Source of the DNA: Membranipora membranacea
Lineage: Eukaryota > Bryozoa > Gymnolaemata > Cheilostomatida > Membraniporidae
Length of the DNA stretch: 64,000 nt
Assembly (NCBI GenBank): GCA_914767715.1
Contig: OU612071.1
Span: 26,287,681 to 26,351,680, forward strand
Direction: 5' to 3'
The position numbers and the translations under genes were made by a program. The notes beneath the pieces are model-generated. The model saw nothing but the letters and a program-made list of their open reading frames with translations, did not search any database and was not told the origin of the DNA. The first letter of the stretch is position 1. The number at the start of each line of letters is the position of its first letter. This document shows positions 35,088 to 49,200 of this stretch, in pieces.

Positions 35088-38000
35088 AAGTAAGCATAGC
35101 TCTAATTGGTTACAGCTAAGATGAACACAGCTACTACACTGATTTTAACACAAATACTATAAATTATTATACTTGAGTTGTTCTGTCACAGCGTGTTAAG
35201 ATGATAAGTCAATGCAACCAATTGTGCTATGTATTGAACTTTCCATAATTTTTATAACAATGAGGAAGCAGTAGCTAAGGCAGTGGTCACCATCCCCCCC
35301 CCCCCCCCCGTTACCGACATAGCCTGTGATATTTCAGAATTAGTGGTTCCTCGTTAGACTTAGCAGGTTGACATTGGCAACTAAGTTACCATACTGACTC
35401 TCGTGATCTGACTGGGCATGTAGATCACTGATAAACTAGGCTATCATTACCACAAAGAGAATGTCGTAAGGCCAAGTATGTATCATGCATGACTTGAATT
35501 TGCGCATGTGCAAGAACAATGAGTTTAGTCTGGGTTCTAATTGCAATTTTGGTCTGGGGAGAGAGGACACCCCCTGCATAAATTGCCAGTCAAATTTAGC
35601 TAATTGTGACAATAGAAGATAACTCTTTCTAACAATTCTGCACGCATTTGATTGTGTGCCACCAGAGCAGGTAGCCAATCAGATGGCTTCGGAATTCCGA
35701 GACTCAATTTTGCAGAGATCAGATGCGCAGAATGCTAAGTTACTATGTAAATTAAAACTTGGTGCGTGGAATTTGGCAGCTGTCAACACAGGTTTTATCA
35801 TCATGGTGAAGGAAGTCTGAATCATACAGGGTCATCCAAGCTTAGCATTGTAAGCAGTTTGATTGCGGTATTGACTTAACAGTTCCGGAAGGGGGGGAGT
35901 AAAACATCAAATAAATATGCTTCACTAAAGTTGTATACCGCGACCTGTCTAGGTTTATTAATATGCCCATGGAACTAACAAATTGTATAGCACAGTGTGG
36001 TATAGGACAATAAAGTATATAATACAGCATGAGATGGTTAGTATGGTATGGTCCAGTGTAGCACAGTGTAGGTCAGTGCAGTTGAGTTTGATGCGGCGTT
36101 CTGGCATTTCTGCACCCAAATATCTTGAGGTATAGGGTATTGCAAACCAGTAATTTTTCTTAGTTTTGATCTGGATTGAGCCGAACACTTTGGTGCAAAG
36201 ATAGCAAATCTAAATTGGCTGCTTTCACACTGACAGCCTGTAACTGAGCCACAGAGTATTTTTCCAGGGTCAAAATATGTCATGATGAGAAACTGGTACC
36301 AATACAAGAGGATGTTGACCTATCTACATACTTTTAGATAAAAAATCTCTGATGAAGTAACTGCATTGATGAATGGAAAAAAACTGATTCTTTCTTTCAC
36401 CACCAAAATATTACGGGCTTTTAGTAGGAAACAAAATAAATCCTACAAGTATCATAATATTGTCAATTACAACGTAATTATGGTTGCTGTGTTTGATTAG
36501 TTGTAGTGAACATTTAGCTTCATGTTAATGTAAAGCGCAGCACTGAGACAAATCTAACACAGAAATATTGACATAACTGATTTTTAATTCATCACATATC
36601 TGTTGTACTGGGTCTAATGAGAAACCAATTATTCTCATATATCATAGGCTATGCTTCTGGTGGGGGGGGGGGGGTGTGGTGACAGAGTCGAAGTTTTAAA
36701 TCAAGGTACACATCATTTGTTTCATCACCTCCACAACTTAATGTGGTGTGTCAGACCAATTATCATCAATCTCGACTGGCATCTACCATTCAAAAATATC
36801 ATGTGCCTAGCTCTTAGCAATATTTTACCCAGCCTGTCAACATCTGTTTCTTGCTATCAATGATTCATGTGAGAATTTTGATCAAAATTTGCGAAATATA
36901 TCATAAACAACTTTCAAAAACAATAGAATTGTTAAGGATAGAGATCTATCAGTGATTTGGAGCCTTGACACTTTTGACACTAATGATTACTTTGAGGAAC
37001 AAAAAATCATCAAAATCACCCAAAAGCTGGCTATAAATCAATGATATGTATAGCTCTTAATAAAATTCCAAGAGTGTAAAATATTTGTGGTGAATTATTG
37101 ACATTTTTCTAAATACATTTGCAGACTCTTCATTTAGCAAATAAGCGCTTGACCAAGCTCCCCCCGAAAATCATGGTAAAAACCAGCATGTCATTGAGAG
37201 GTCATTGTCATAGCAATCATCTTAATCAAACAAAAATTATGATAGAAATTGCAAATACATTATCTGTGACAAAGGTTGATTTCTTTCCAGTTTTGGTTAC
37301 CTAGTGTCAGCTTTGTTTACAGATTATGAGCCAGCATAATATAAGTGTCCACCCTCTAGCAGGCAAATAATCAACTGAACCAGTTAACTGTACCAATGAG
37401 TCTGAAAAAGGAAATTTAGTCTAATTGTTATCATTTCTGTATGACATGATTTTGACAGTGAAAGCTTGTTCGCCAATAATTGATATTTCAAGGAACTGAA
37501 ACTAGTATCAACGGCAAATCAAACATTTTTCCCGCAAGTGATTTTACAGTGAAAATGATTCTTATCTTGGCAGCAATGGTGACCTTCAAAGTATGTTCTC
37601 CCCACCCTGGTTTTCAAACACCCAATGTACTCCAGAGTATCAAGCAGAGCCAAGCACTCCTTAAACACTATCGGTTATGAAGCAGAGAATAAAAGACTTG
37701 GTTGTGAAATCAAAAGATTGCAATTTCAAGAAATTATAGATACGCATACGCAAACTAAATGGTTAAGACGCACACATAGCATATTGATCATCAAACTAAT
37801 TTTGATACTACAAGAAGCAGCACAGAAAAAATGTGGTGCAACTTTATAACCATTGCAATCAGCATGAAAAAACTCTACCAGAAACCACTTGTCCAACAGA
37901 TTTCATAACTGGAGTTGAATTTCTAACCACAATTTGCATAGGCTAAGATAATCAAATTCGTAAAAATTATTTTAACATTGATAGATATGTTGCAAATATT

Positions 38001-40157
38001 TAATTTATCAAGGTACTATAATTTGTGGTTAAAGTGGACTTTTTTCGTTGTGGGTACTCTATTATCAAGGTTAAAAACATTTTGAGAATTTTTTGCAATT
38101 TCTAGGTCAAATTATGCAGAAATAAGGATTTTTTTTTATTAGGTTTCTGCTTGTAGAATTCTTTTATTGTTAATTATATTGTATGTGATGTTTGTTATTG
38201 AAAATATTTTGGACCGTGTTATTAAGCTGTTTATCTAGATATTTTAGCCTTGTTAGCTAAGTCAGTTGCTTGTTTTTCAGCCGAAGAGTTGAATAAAATG
38301 TCGACTGGCTAATTATGAAATCACTCAGCTGTCACTAGACAACAATTTTGGTTCCGTCAAAAATCTATTACTGGTATGAAGTCTATCACTGTCGAAGTCA
38401 TTGAGTTTGGTGATTGTTTTCAACAGGATTTCCCATTATAATTCACAAACTGCCCAGCAATAATAGCTCGCAAGTGCCAGACAAATTCATGTTCACCCAC
38501 ACAAGTTTGTGAAGTGGCTGATTCATTTTTTTACCCGTTTGATGAGCGGTGTTTGTTCCTGAAAACAACCATCGGTGTCAAAAATGTGTCACTGTAAATA
38601 TTCCTGATATATTTTCACTGCACTTGATTTGACACTGTTTAACAATAATAATCAACTTACGAGATGAGGAACTAAAATTATCCTCAAATTGTGTCTACCA
38701 TTCAAACATACGTGTGCTTAGGCGCTGCTGAGCAATATTTTTCAAGCCTGTCAATATCTGTTAGTTGTCATCACTGACTCATGTGTGGTTTTTCGAACAT
38801 AATTTGCGAAAATATTTTATCAACAACCCTTTAAAGCAATTACTTTAACAGCAAAAGAGTTCTTGCAAGTAATTAGTTCATGAAGGAACTTTTGATTCAT
38901 CATCAACCCACAGCTGCATTTTATGTTCCTAAAGTGTTTTGTTCCTTGTTTGAACAGCGTAATTTATTTTTAGATATTGATGATGTGTTTCACAAATTGT
39001 TACAGTCCAGATTTCTGGCTGGCAAATCAAACTTTGCTTCTAATGGCAAGTTGAGGGAAATAAATATCTCAATATCAAACGGCAGCTTTTCCAAATAACG
39101 TATTCTTATGCACATTTTCAATAACAACCCAGAAATAACGATATTGAAAGTGAATTTCTCAAATGATTAATGATATTTCAAGTAACTATAACTTTTCATA
39201 ATTCGCTGCTTCAAATCTACACTGTACATGCATAGTCTTCTATGAATATTTTTGCATTGTTATCTAGGACAACTCCTTGTGTCCGAGGCAGTCACTGAGA
39301 GAAATTGTCAACAATTTGAGTTCCTTCATATTCCCATTACTGGCATGAATGCTATATCTGTCAAAATAGCTGTGTTTAATAATTGTTTTCAACATGATTG
39401 TCCTTTATAATTCGCAAGATGCCTCACATGAATATGATCATAATGACCAGTTAGTGTCATGCGGTTTAACCACACAAGTTTAACCAGGCGCTGGTTCAGT
39501 TGCATATATGCCAATCATTTTGGTTGAGACTTGTTTTATCCCTCAAAATAATAAATAATAAATATCAGTGTCAAAAAATTTGTCATTGTAAAAGTTCCTG
39601 ATAATTTGGGGTGCATTTCGCAATTTTGGTGGTTGCAAGCCAGAATGGCGAAGAACATATTTTTAAGGTCACTTTCGGTGGCAAGATAAAATAATTGTAC
39701 ACTATACAACCTACAATCAGAATTCACAAAGAAATTCAGTTACTCAAAATATTCATTGTCAGCAAAGACCCTATCACTGTCTAACTCTTAGTTGGTTATG
39801 AATGTTCTCCAATTCACTTTGCCCTATAATTAGTTCCTCAAAGTAACCATGAGTGTCAAAAATGTGTCATTGCCATGACTTTTCATATATTACAGTGCAG
39901 AAAGTCATTTGAGTTGTTGCAACCCAAGGTTTGGGAAATCATAGTTTGAAGGCCACCATCGGTGCCAAAGTATGAAAAATGTGCGTTGCAAAAGATATTC
40001 AGCGGGAACAAAATACACACAAATTTGTTTGGCAGCTGAAACTTGTGATAACTACGATTATTTGAATACAACAGGTTGAAATGATGACAATTATGTGACA
40101 GCCATTTTATTCAGAATTTTTACTGTAAACTACGATATCAGATCATTTATATTCATC
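35088..40157. other. Copy-2 equivalent of 3060-8126: no gene, degenerate repeats
   Basis: Same content as in copy 1: poly-C and poly-G tracts and the old repeat blocks from about 36630 to 40130. One open frame at 38880-39098 is closed by a stop in copy 1, which argues against coding. Confidence 0.5.
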
Positions 40158-40728
40158 CAGGAGTCAGGAGTGGTCTAATAGTTAAGGGTACGGGCTAGTG
40201 ATCTTCGAGGTCCAGGTTAAATTCCCCTCACTGGCAATTATTTATGATTTGGTACTAGAAAACCATTTATCCTAGCCAGGACCCTGCAGAACGGGGCTAA
40301 AAATACCTGAGGTCCCCTATGTGTTTGCACACCCCAGACAATGTAAGATGAACCCCCTCTTGACACAGTATTGGGTGTGCATCAGTACTGGGTTCCAGGT
40401 CCTGTTATCTCTCAAGATCTTCTAAGATGATGATGATTTATTTTTCGTGCTCTAGGTCTTATTTGACTGACCTATTCAACCCCCCCCCCCTTAAGCGCAG
40501 GTGGCTTGTACGGGGTAGCACCCTATACCCTTGCCCGCCGTTGCCGGCCACTCATTTTTGAAGAGGCAGAGTGGATCTCCTGTATTTTTGGTCCTGATCT
40601 GAACAGACTTGGCCAGGATTAATGACTTGCCAGTGCCCACTCAGAAATGACAGTTGGGCCAGGAATCAAAGCTGGATCATAAGATCACAAGTCCTTACCC
40701 TCAACCGTCAGACCACTCCTGACTCCTG
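40158..40728. repeat. SINE-like element with inverted tRNA-like ends (copy 2)
   Basis: Counterpart of 8127-8704 with a shorter poly-C run and a few substitutions in the tRNA-like arms. Confidence 0.55.
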
Positions 40729-41050
40729 TTGGATGAGAAGAGTTTTGTTCTAACTCATTGCTTATCATGTTTGTTGTCTAGAGGACCTTGACTTTATTGC
40801 CCCGAAATAACAGATAAAACAGCTGAATAGTTATATACTCTATTCTTTCTCTGCGGTTATGGTTAAGAAATATTGGTTTTGTAGAGCTAAAAAGTTACTA
40901 GTGATATAAAAGTCTGCACATTATAAAAATACTATCTTTCGAAGAAAACGGAGTTTAAAAATTTCACACATTGTGCTCTAAACCATTGTCTCCGTAGCTC
41001 TATCCTACCTATGATATTACAGTAGCGCCCAGATGGCAGCGTAGCTAGGG

Positions 41051-43815
41051 CTAATATTGGCTAATTGTCTGTTGCATACATACGAAGACAACGGTTCTTG
41101 AAAACTCTGGTAAAACCTCGCACAGAGATGGGACTTCACAGTCAGCTAAAAAGATAGCGGTTGATATAACATCATAAGTGGAGTTGCGACATGTTTTGGA
41201 TATATGGCCAAATAATGTACATAGATGATAAATAAAAACACATTCAATGAAAGTATAGTAACATCGCATTCTGATTGGTTTAGAAATACCAAGAGAGGAT
41301 AACTTCTTCATAACAAACAGGCGCTTACGATCTTTCTTGATTACTGCCTCAGAATGTGCCTTAAAGCTCAACTTGTGGTCAACAGTGGTACCTAAATATC
41401 CATATGACTCGACCTGCTCAACTAGAGTGCCATCGATTACCAGGGGATCACATGCACGGTTGTCTCTCATGTTGGTAAATATGAGTTATTTAGTCTCAGA
41501 GACATTGAGGAGCAGATCTTGCGAGCTGAACCAGCTGGTTAGACATTCTGCTGCAGCAGTTAATGTAGATGGTACATTAGGATAGCATAGCTCTAGTAAG
41601 ATTGTATCATCTGCATATTTGATAAGGTGATAGTTACCCATCGATGGTACCGGCATATCCTGTACATAAATTGAGAACAGGATTGGGCTCCATACACAGC
41701 CCTGGGGCGAGCCTGATGAAGATGTCTTAACGAGAGATTTGGCTTCTTTCGTAGCCACCCACTGCTTACGATTCACCAGGAAGCTATGTATCAGGTTCAG
41801 CATGTTGTTGTGTATCGAAGCGGACTTCAGCTTGTCTACGAGAAGTGTAGGGCTTATGGTATTAAAAGCGCTAGTAAAGTCCACAAAGAGGCAGGGGGCA
41901 TAGTTCTTTGAATTTGCATCGAGGTGCTCCGTAACCGTATCTAAGAGGACAGTGAGTACATCTTCTGTTGAGCGATGCTCTCTGTAGGCAAATTGACTGT
42001 CATCTGTCAAACATTTGGTAAGTAGTGGCTTCGTGACTCACTCAAAGGTCTTAGAGAGGACTGATGTAAGGCCTATCGGTCGATAGTCCTTGGCCACATT
42101 TGCAGTGTTTGACTTTGGGATTGGCTTGATAACAGCATTTTTCCATACATCTGGATATTTACCCTCCTTGATACAGTCATTGAATAAATCACATAGAGGA
42201 TCACCAAGTGCATAGGCTGCAGTTTTGAGTAATTTACCTGGAATGCCATCTGGTCCACAGCTTTTTCCGGTGTCAGTTTGACGTAGGGTCTTGATGACGT
42301 CACCAGCAACCAGCTGAGGGATATTATCGCTGCAGAGTGGAGGTAGCTCGGGAGGGTCCTGGGTTTTCTCGAAACGAATATAGAACTCATTAAGAGCGTT
42401 AGGGTCTACATAACACTCTTTTGGAGGATGATTGTTTAGTTTAATAACTTCTTTCAAACGTTTCCAGGATTGCCTATCACTTGTTTTGAATTCCTGCTCT
42501 ACGGTCTTAGCATAGCTTCTTTCCGCTCTCCGTATTTCACATTGTAGCTCAGTTTCTATATCATTGAGTTTGGCACGATCGCATGAATTTAGTGCAGGGG
42601 TCCGAGCCGTCAGGAGCGTTCTGATCTTGCCAGTTATCCATGTTTTGTCATTACTGACAACTCGATTAACAGTTGGAACGCATCCATCAAGGCAAAAAGC
42701 TAGGTAATCTGATATAATTTCTGCTTTCTAAGTAGAGTCACTTACATTGTCTGTCAGCACAGACCAATCAGTAGTTTCGATAGCAGATAGCAGCTTCTCT
42801 GTGGCATCATCATTCCACTTACGGACAGGAACTGTAGTTTTCACTAGATGTCTGCTTACAGGTTTATAACGAGGGATGAGAGCTACTGGATTGTGGTCTG
42901 ACGTGCCAAGTTTTCCTAGAGGGTAGCTCTTGAATGCATTCTTGAACTTTATAAAACACTTATCCAATGTTTTTGACTTCCTAGTTGGACAAGTGACCTG
43001 CTGGTCGAAGCTAGGGAGTTTAATATCAATGTGGTTGAGGTCACCATGTGTTATTATAGTGGAATTAGGGCCGACTTCCTCAAGGGCATCTATTTGGTGA
43101 TTGATTGTTTTTATGGTTTCCTTGGCAACGTTGTTAGGTGTTCACTCAAACACAGCTGCATATATCAACAATACGTGATAGCTGAGACTTCTCGTGGGGT
43201 CCAAATGGCCGCAGGGAGATAGCCATAGTTACCAAGTAAAGGCTGGAGTGGGTCGATATGACATGAAATGAATCGCACCAATGTTTATTGATATAAAGTA
43301 CTAATCCACCACCTATTGTTTTATCCGTGCTAATTACATTCCTGTCCACCCTCACTGTCATATAATCTGCTAAGGCTATCTGAAATTTGTCTGATAGCCA
43401 TGTCTCTGTTATTGCAATTAGACAACAGTTTTGCAGTAAACTTGTTGTCAGCAAGGCTTCAAGTTGATCAACCTTGTTGTACAAACGGTTAGTATTAGCT
43501 AGCAGTATAGATGGTAGTGCTGCTTTGATCTTTCCTTTGTACTTGAGCTCCCTGAGACTTTGTCTGACTCCAGCTCGTTTGCCTCTTTTCTTGCTCCTGA
43601 GCAGCTCTGGATGACTGCACTTGATTGACTCCTTATAATTATCAGTCCACACCTGTTTTTGAGTGTCCTTCGTGGTCTTTCTGAGTTTTAGGAGACTGTT
43701 TCTATCAATTGTGGTAGCTTTGAATGATCAGAGTGGCTTATGACCAGTCAATATAGCAATAAAATCACAATTTTTTAGGAGCTCTAACAAAACACGGCCG
43801 CCATTCCCGGCGCCA
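41051..43815 (-). mobile_element. Rex1/CR1-type non-LTR retrotransposon, inactive (copy 2)
   Basis: Same element and domains as 9037-11793. It keeps a TGG where copy 1 has TGA (42145-42143) and a GGA where copy 1 has TGA (43307-43305), so the endonuclease frame is longer here. It has its own TGA at 42040-42038 (CGA in copy 1, a CpG-type change), an AGT AGA CTT TCT AAG-like break near 42730, a one-base loss near 43204 and a one-base loss near 41115 that alters the C-terminus. The TAA at 41488-41486 is shared, so the element was dead before duplication. Confidence 0.9.
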
Positions 43816-43854
43816 TTAGTCTAATTAGTCTTGATTGTTTAGGAGCAAACTGGA

Positions 43855-44920
43855 ACAACTACAACTTTACCTGAAAGTGTTTCATTCACCTTCAGATAAC
43901 ATACTGTTATCTCTCAACTGATAATATCTGGCAGTATGCCCATGTTTTTTTAAGTTGCAGGCCGATTAGCAGATGTTGGTGACACTGATGAAATTTTCCA
44001 ACATTCCTTGGGTGCTTGGCTAATTTTAAATCTTCCCTGTGATAGGTTATTGCTGGGAAAAAAGTTTAAATGACTTTTTATCTGAATTTGAAATGAACCC
44101 AGAGCCATAAATTTATCACGTGTGATTGATGCACTTATAACTTTTTTACACATTGGGCTTGGAGTTGTCTTGTCTTGTCACAAGTGGACCCAACCATTAC
44201 AATTTCAAAATTTCTTGCAAAGATTCCCTTTCTTACACTCCTGCTCAGAACAAACCACTAATAAAGACTTCCCACAGATGTTTGAGGATGCAGTTCAGTC
44301 ATCATACCATTAAAGCGGCATGAATTCTTCTGACATTTTTAAAAATCTTGATAAATATTTATTTTAAGTAAAATTGACCTGATTGGCAATGTTTGTCTCC
44401 TAATAGGACCGTCGATGGCTATTAGTGACAGCTTAGGGCAACATGTTCTTACTTTAGAATTATGTAGACACATAAGCCATTTTTCCTACAAGAAACAGTC
44501 AACATCAATTTAGAATGTCAAACGATTGTTGTGACTATGAGACATTTATCCCTCTCACCTCACATAAATCGCACAAGTAAATCAACAATATATAGCTGTT
44601 CCCGCTTGATTGAGTTTAAAACTCTGATGAATCATACCCATAAAAATCAAAAGATAAATTAGACCAAATTTGCCGATGAGCCGTGGCTAAGGAGAAAATA
44701 TGGCGTGGGCGTGTAGAAACCTGTCCATGTCCGCTTATAGCTTTCATTGTTTTTTGTCTACAACGAACGATTACAGGTTTCCCAGCGCTTAGTTTCCTTG
44801 TCATATGAGACCAATATGCTAGTTGACCCTATTTACTCTATATGACTCTCAAAGCCAATCATGTCAACTTTTAACAGATGTCAGTTTGTGAAGGGGTCGC
44901 TTTTCAAACCTCATTACTAT
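43855..44920. repeat. Copy-2 equivalent of 11835-12900
   Basis: Non-coding as far as can be seen. It is the diverged paralogue of 52110-53060 described under copy 1. Confidence 0.5.
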
Positions 44921-46264
44921 CTGCAGTTCCGCATTACTAGAAACCAATTACAGATATTTCATTAAATTACAAGTAAATCTAGAGAAATTTTGGATTTTCC
45001 ATAAACAAATTATCTATACTTCTAGAATATATCACCCATTTATATGATTTGTTCCTCACGATTATGGCCTATAATCGATTAAAGCTCCATTCAATCCGTC
45101 ATGAGAATACTATATTTTGTAAGGTAAGACATATACATATACATGTTATATATGCTTTACATAGACTTACCTTGCCACAAAAACGAAATATCTGTAATTA
45201 GCCGAAAATTCCAGCCTCACATGTCGATAATTTCACATAACTAATTTTTAAATTATGCACAAAAATACTTATCATATCTATGTGGAGGCTGGTATCTAGT
45301 TCAATTTTCATCCGCGTAACTGTCTGTCTTATTATTTAGATATGCGAGAACCTGTCAAGAATCCATCAGATTTATTCAGAAAATTTGTAATATTATATTT
45401 TTGGCAAAGTGTCTTGAAGATTGGTGATGTTGATGATGCATCAAAGTGTTGAGTTTCTTGTATACCCTGCTGAAGAAGTCAAAGGAATCTGGATGCAAAT
45501 AGATCAGTATAGATGCAGTTGCATATACATAACTGCTGGCTGAGACAGCTGGCGCCTACTAGAGGTCACCATCTCTGCAGCATGCTCGTGTCCAGGTAAG
45601 CCATCTTCCTCCTTTTCCAGGCAGGAACATCATAATCGAATGACATCCTACTATCACTATTATTTCGATATGCATTTCACATTTCAAGACAGGTTAAAGA
45701 TACAGTTCAATTGTTTGTTTCAATTTATTACGACTAAGATAATTAAATCACAATGTTTTATTTGCATATCTCGCATACAACAAAACAGCTTTATTACCCA
45801 GTTTATACCATCTTCTCATCAAATGAGATTTAGCAATTTACCAGCATGAAATTGATAGAGTTAATTGCCAAATGCCTACCATCGGGTGTGGTCAAATGTG
45901 GTGCTGACTCATAGAAATTTGCACAATAGTCTATTGTGCTGGCTGCCCTTATGTTTGCTTAATTACGTTATTGAAATTTCAGGTTACTTGCTCGAGTAAT
46001 TCATTCTCCGGACAACTGTGGTTTTTGGGACACCGCTAGTTAAAGCTCCTGCTCCTTAATAAACAAAACCTGAGAACTTTAAGAAGCCCCTCACAAATAG
46101 TAAATTACCAGACACAGTGGGTAGCTCAACTGGTATAACTGAGTAATCTTTTGCAGACTAACATCGGCTAATCATCAATCAAGAGATATCTCAGTTAACT
46201 CTTCATTCCTCAGTCAATATCCTTGAACCATCAATAAGCGTAAAGGCTGAGATCATCGCCTAAT

Positions 46265-49200
46265 ATGGATACAGCCGAGGTCTACTATAGTGATCAATAT
46301 GAAAATGAAAACGTCGCAGCAGAATACGCTTCGGTTGTTTACCTTGAGCCGCAGAAAAGGAGGTGAGTGTTTTAATTTCACTTGATCCAAACTCAGTGAT
46401 CATGCTCAACACATTTTGCAGTTGAGTGAGGAGTTACTTGACGCAAGCAGGAGAACAATTTATATTCTCAGTGAGCAGCTCTCCATGCTTGCCAATCTCA
46501 TGAATTTATATTTACATGTGTATATATTATATATTTCTAGTCAGTAGGATTGAACTAATTGCTTATCGCGATAAGGTGATATCTACATTCGTTGTCCTGA
46601 CTTTGCATTCACTACAAGATAGAGTTACATAAGTGATCCATTGTCTTGTCTTTAAGGGCAACCAAGGTTTTGCAGCAATGCATTAATGGGTAGTAAATAA
46701 TGTGCTGAGCAGCATCAGCTTTGTGCATTACGTGATGCAAAACTCAAAGTAGTTGCTTACTCTTAGCTTGGTAACTCTTCAGTTTAAAGGGCAACCAAGG
46801 TTTCGCAGCAATGCATTAATGGGTAGGAAATAATGTGCTGAGCAGCATCAGCTTTGTGCATTACGTGATGTAAAACTCAAAGTAGTTGCAGACTCTAGGC
46901 TGGGTAACACTTCAGTTTAGGGGAGGTTCAAAGACTTTGCTGTAATAATCATAGAGCACAAGCTAAATAAAAACAGGAACAGGAACCTGCTATGTGGTAT
47001 TCTCTTTTAGCTGTGTTTGAGTACCTGATGGAAGATATGTTTCACAAGAATTCTAGCTGAATAATCATCCGAATTATATTTTGTCTTTTTCCCCATGCGG
47101 AAGGTGCAATCTGCTATTAATCAATGCTATCAATGAGAAGTTGTTTGAAACCCTGGTTGCCCTTTAAAGGGCAAACCAAGGTTTCGCAGCAATGCATTAA
47201 TGGGTAGCAAATAATGTGCTGGGCAGCATCAGCTTTGTGCATTACGCGATGCAAAACTCAAAGTAGTTGCTGACTCTAAGCTGGGTAACACTTCAGTTTA
47301 GGGGAGGTTCCAAGACTTTGCTGTAATAATTATAGAGCACAAGCTAAATAAAAACAGGAACAGGAACCTGCTATGTGGTATTCTCTTTTAGCTGTGTTTG
47401 AGTACCTGATGGAAGAAATGTTTCACAAGAATTCTAGCTGAATAATCATCCGAATCATATTTTGTCTTTTTCCCCATGCAGAAGGTGCAATCTGCTATTA
47501 ATCAATGGCCATCAAAGAGAAGTTGTTTGAAACCTTGGTTGCCCTTTAAGGGACGTTCTAAGATCTATGATGATAGAGCACAGGCTAAATAAAAACAGGA
47601 ACAGGAAACTGCTCTGCGGTATTCTATTTTAGCTGAGTTTGGATGAAATGTTTCACAAGAATTCTGGCTGAATAATCATCGCAACTGGATTTTGGCTTTT
47701 TCCCTATGCAAAAGTTGCAATCTGATGTTAATCAATGAGAAATTGTTTGAAACCGTGGTTGCCCTTTAACAAAAAACCTTAAAACATCACATGTTCTAAA
47801 TTAGTTGCAGAGAGGGAGTGAGCATGTCAAAGTTCAATGTTGGCAAGTTTGTGGCAACCCATCCTAAAAGCCTTCTCTGTAGTGAGCAATGGAATCAGCA
47901 TTTTGATAAAAAGTTGAATGGGACCATAAAATCAAGAGAACAGGTAGTTGACACCCAAAATATACAAAGATCCCTGGGAATTTTTTTCTATTACTACTGA
48001 TTGATAGGTAGAATGAGAATTTTCCCAAAAGTATTAGTTGTCAGTAAAGAAGATGGCAAGAGGTTTGGATGTTGTTGGTTTTTGAGGTGTTGTCGGTATC
48101 TGGTATCTGTATCCCTGGTCCTCTTGTATAATAGCCATGAATGCGAGTAATTGCTCTATCAAAACTCCACCTGATCTGTTATGAGTTCTTTTTCCAAGCG
48201 TATCCTCAATATCCCAAGATCTTGTTGGGAGGAATAAAACATATCCCTATAATTATCCGTGTGATAATTGTCACTAAAGGCTTACGGGGGCTTAGTACAG
48301 AGAATGTGGACCATGGCAGTTGCACTTTGATATAACCACGCCCAATAAGGCAACAATATGAGATTACAAAGACGCAACCGTATTTCATCCAATGATTTTT
48401 TTTCTGTTAATGAGAAAATGTTCTTGTAGTAGGCGATATAGCGTATAGCGATGTCATTGTTGAGGACTTTTTGGAACTTATCTTGTTTTATAATAATATG
48501 CTGGTGATCAAAGACTTGGGAGTTATGTAACTACTGCATTTAAATGGACAATAAAAACAAGGGGAAAAGGGGAATATGTGGTCACCAAATCTTCCAAGAA
48601 TATCATGTTTACTGGATGAATAATAGGTGGAAATCCTTGACGATTTTCTGTACCCACAAGAACCTATATATCTTGCTAAGTAACTGAATCTGTTCATGAC
48701 ATGAGTAGGAGGTTGCTCAGTTGTTTAGAGTGCCTAGCTCTCTGTGCACACACATTGAAGGTTATGGGATCAAATCTTCTGCAGACTATTAGCAACTGGG
48801 CTAAGTTAGCCTCAAGGTGTGCTCCGAAATGTTGTCAAACAGAAGCAAAATGCAGCAGAAAATGCAACCTTGCCTTTGAGTCATCAAATATCTCCGCTGC
48901 CAATAATTTGGGTGTTCGGTACAATAAAAAAATCTCCATTCTAAAAATCTGAAATTCTCATTCTTCTAATTATAGTTTACCAGACACACCGGAGAACCTG
49001 ATTTCATCTATTGAGGTACCAAGCAAGGCGCTTGAAAGTAAACCTCACAATATGCTGATCACCACCATAATCATACTGGCAGTTTTGTTTTTCTTAGTCA
49101 CCATCTCCCTCGGGACAGCTTTGGGTTTATCTCACAGCAAGGTGTCCGATTTAATGAAGCTTCAGACAGAGAGTACTTCAACCTCTGGTGAGTGTTTCAA

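Larger units (their letters stand above)
32049..46655 (+). repeat. Segmental duplication, copy 2
   Basis: Direct near-identical copy of 1-14643. Copy 2 homopolymers differ (16 C at 35294-35309, 13 G near 36662, 11 C near 40480). Copy 2 leads directly into the intact receptor gene, whereas copy 1 leads to unrelated DNA. Confidence 0.95.

Noticed and set aside
46265-46362. ITIM in the receptor tail
   Set aside because: The Tyr contexts (YSDQ, YASV, YLEP) do not match the full [I/V/L/S]xYxx[I/V/L] pattern; YASV lacks the -2 residue.
48705-48800. Functional tRNA gene
   Set aside because: A-box and B-box resemblance only; acceptor and anticodon stems do not pair convincingly.
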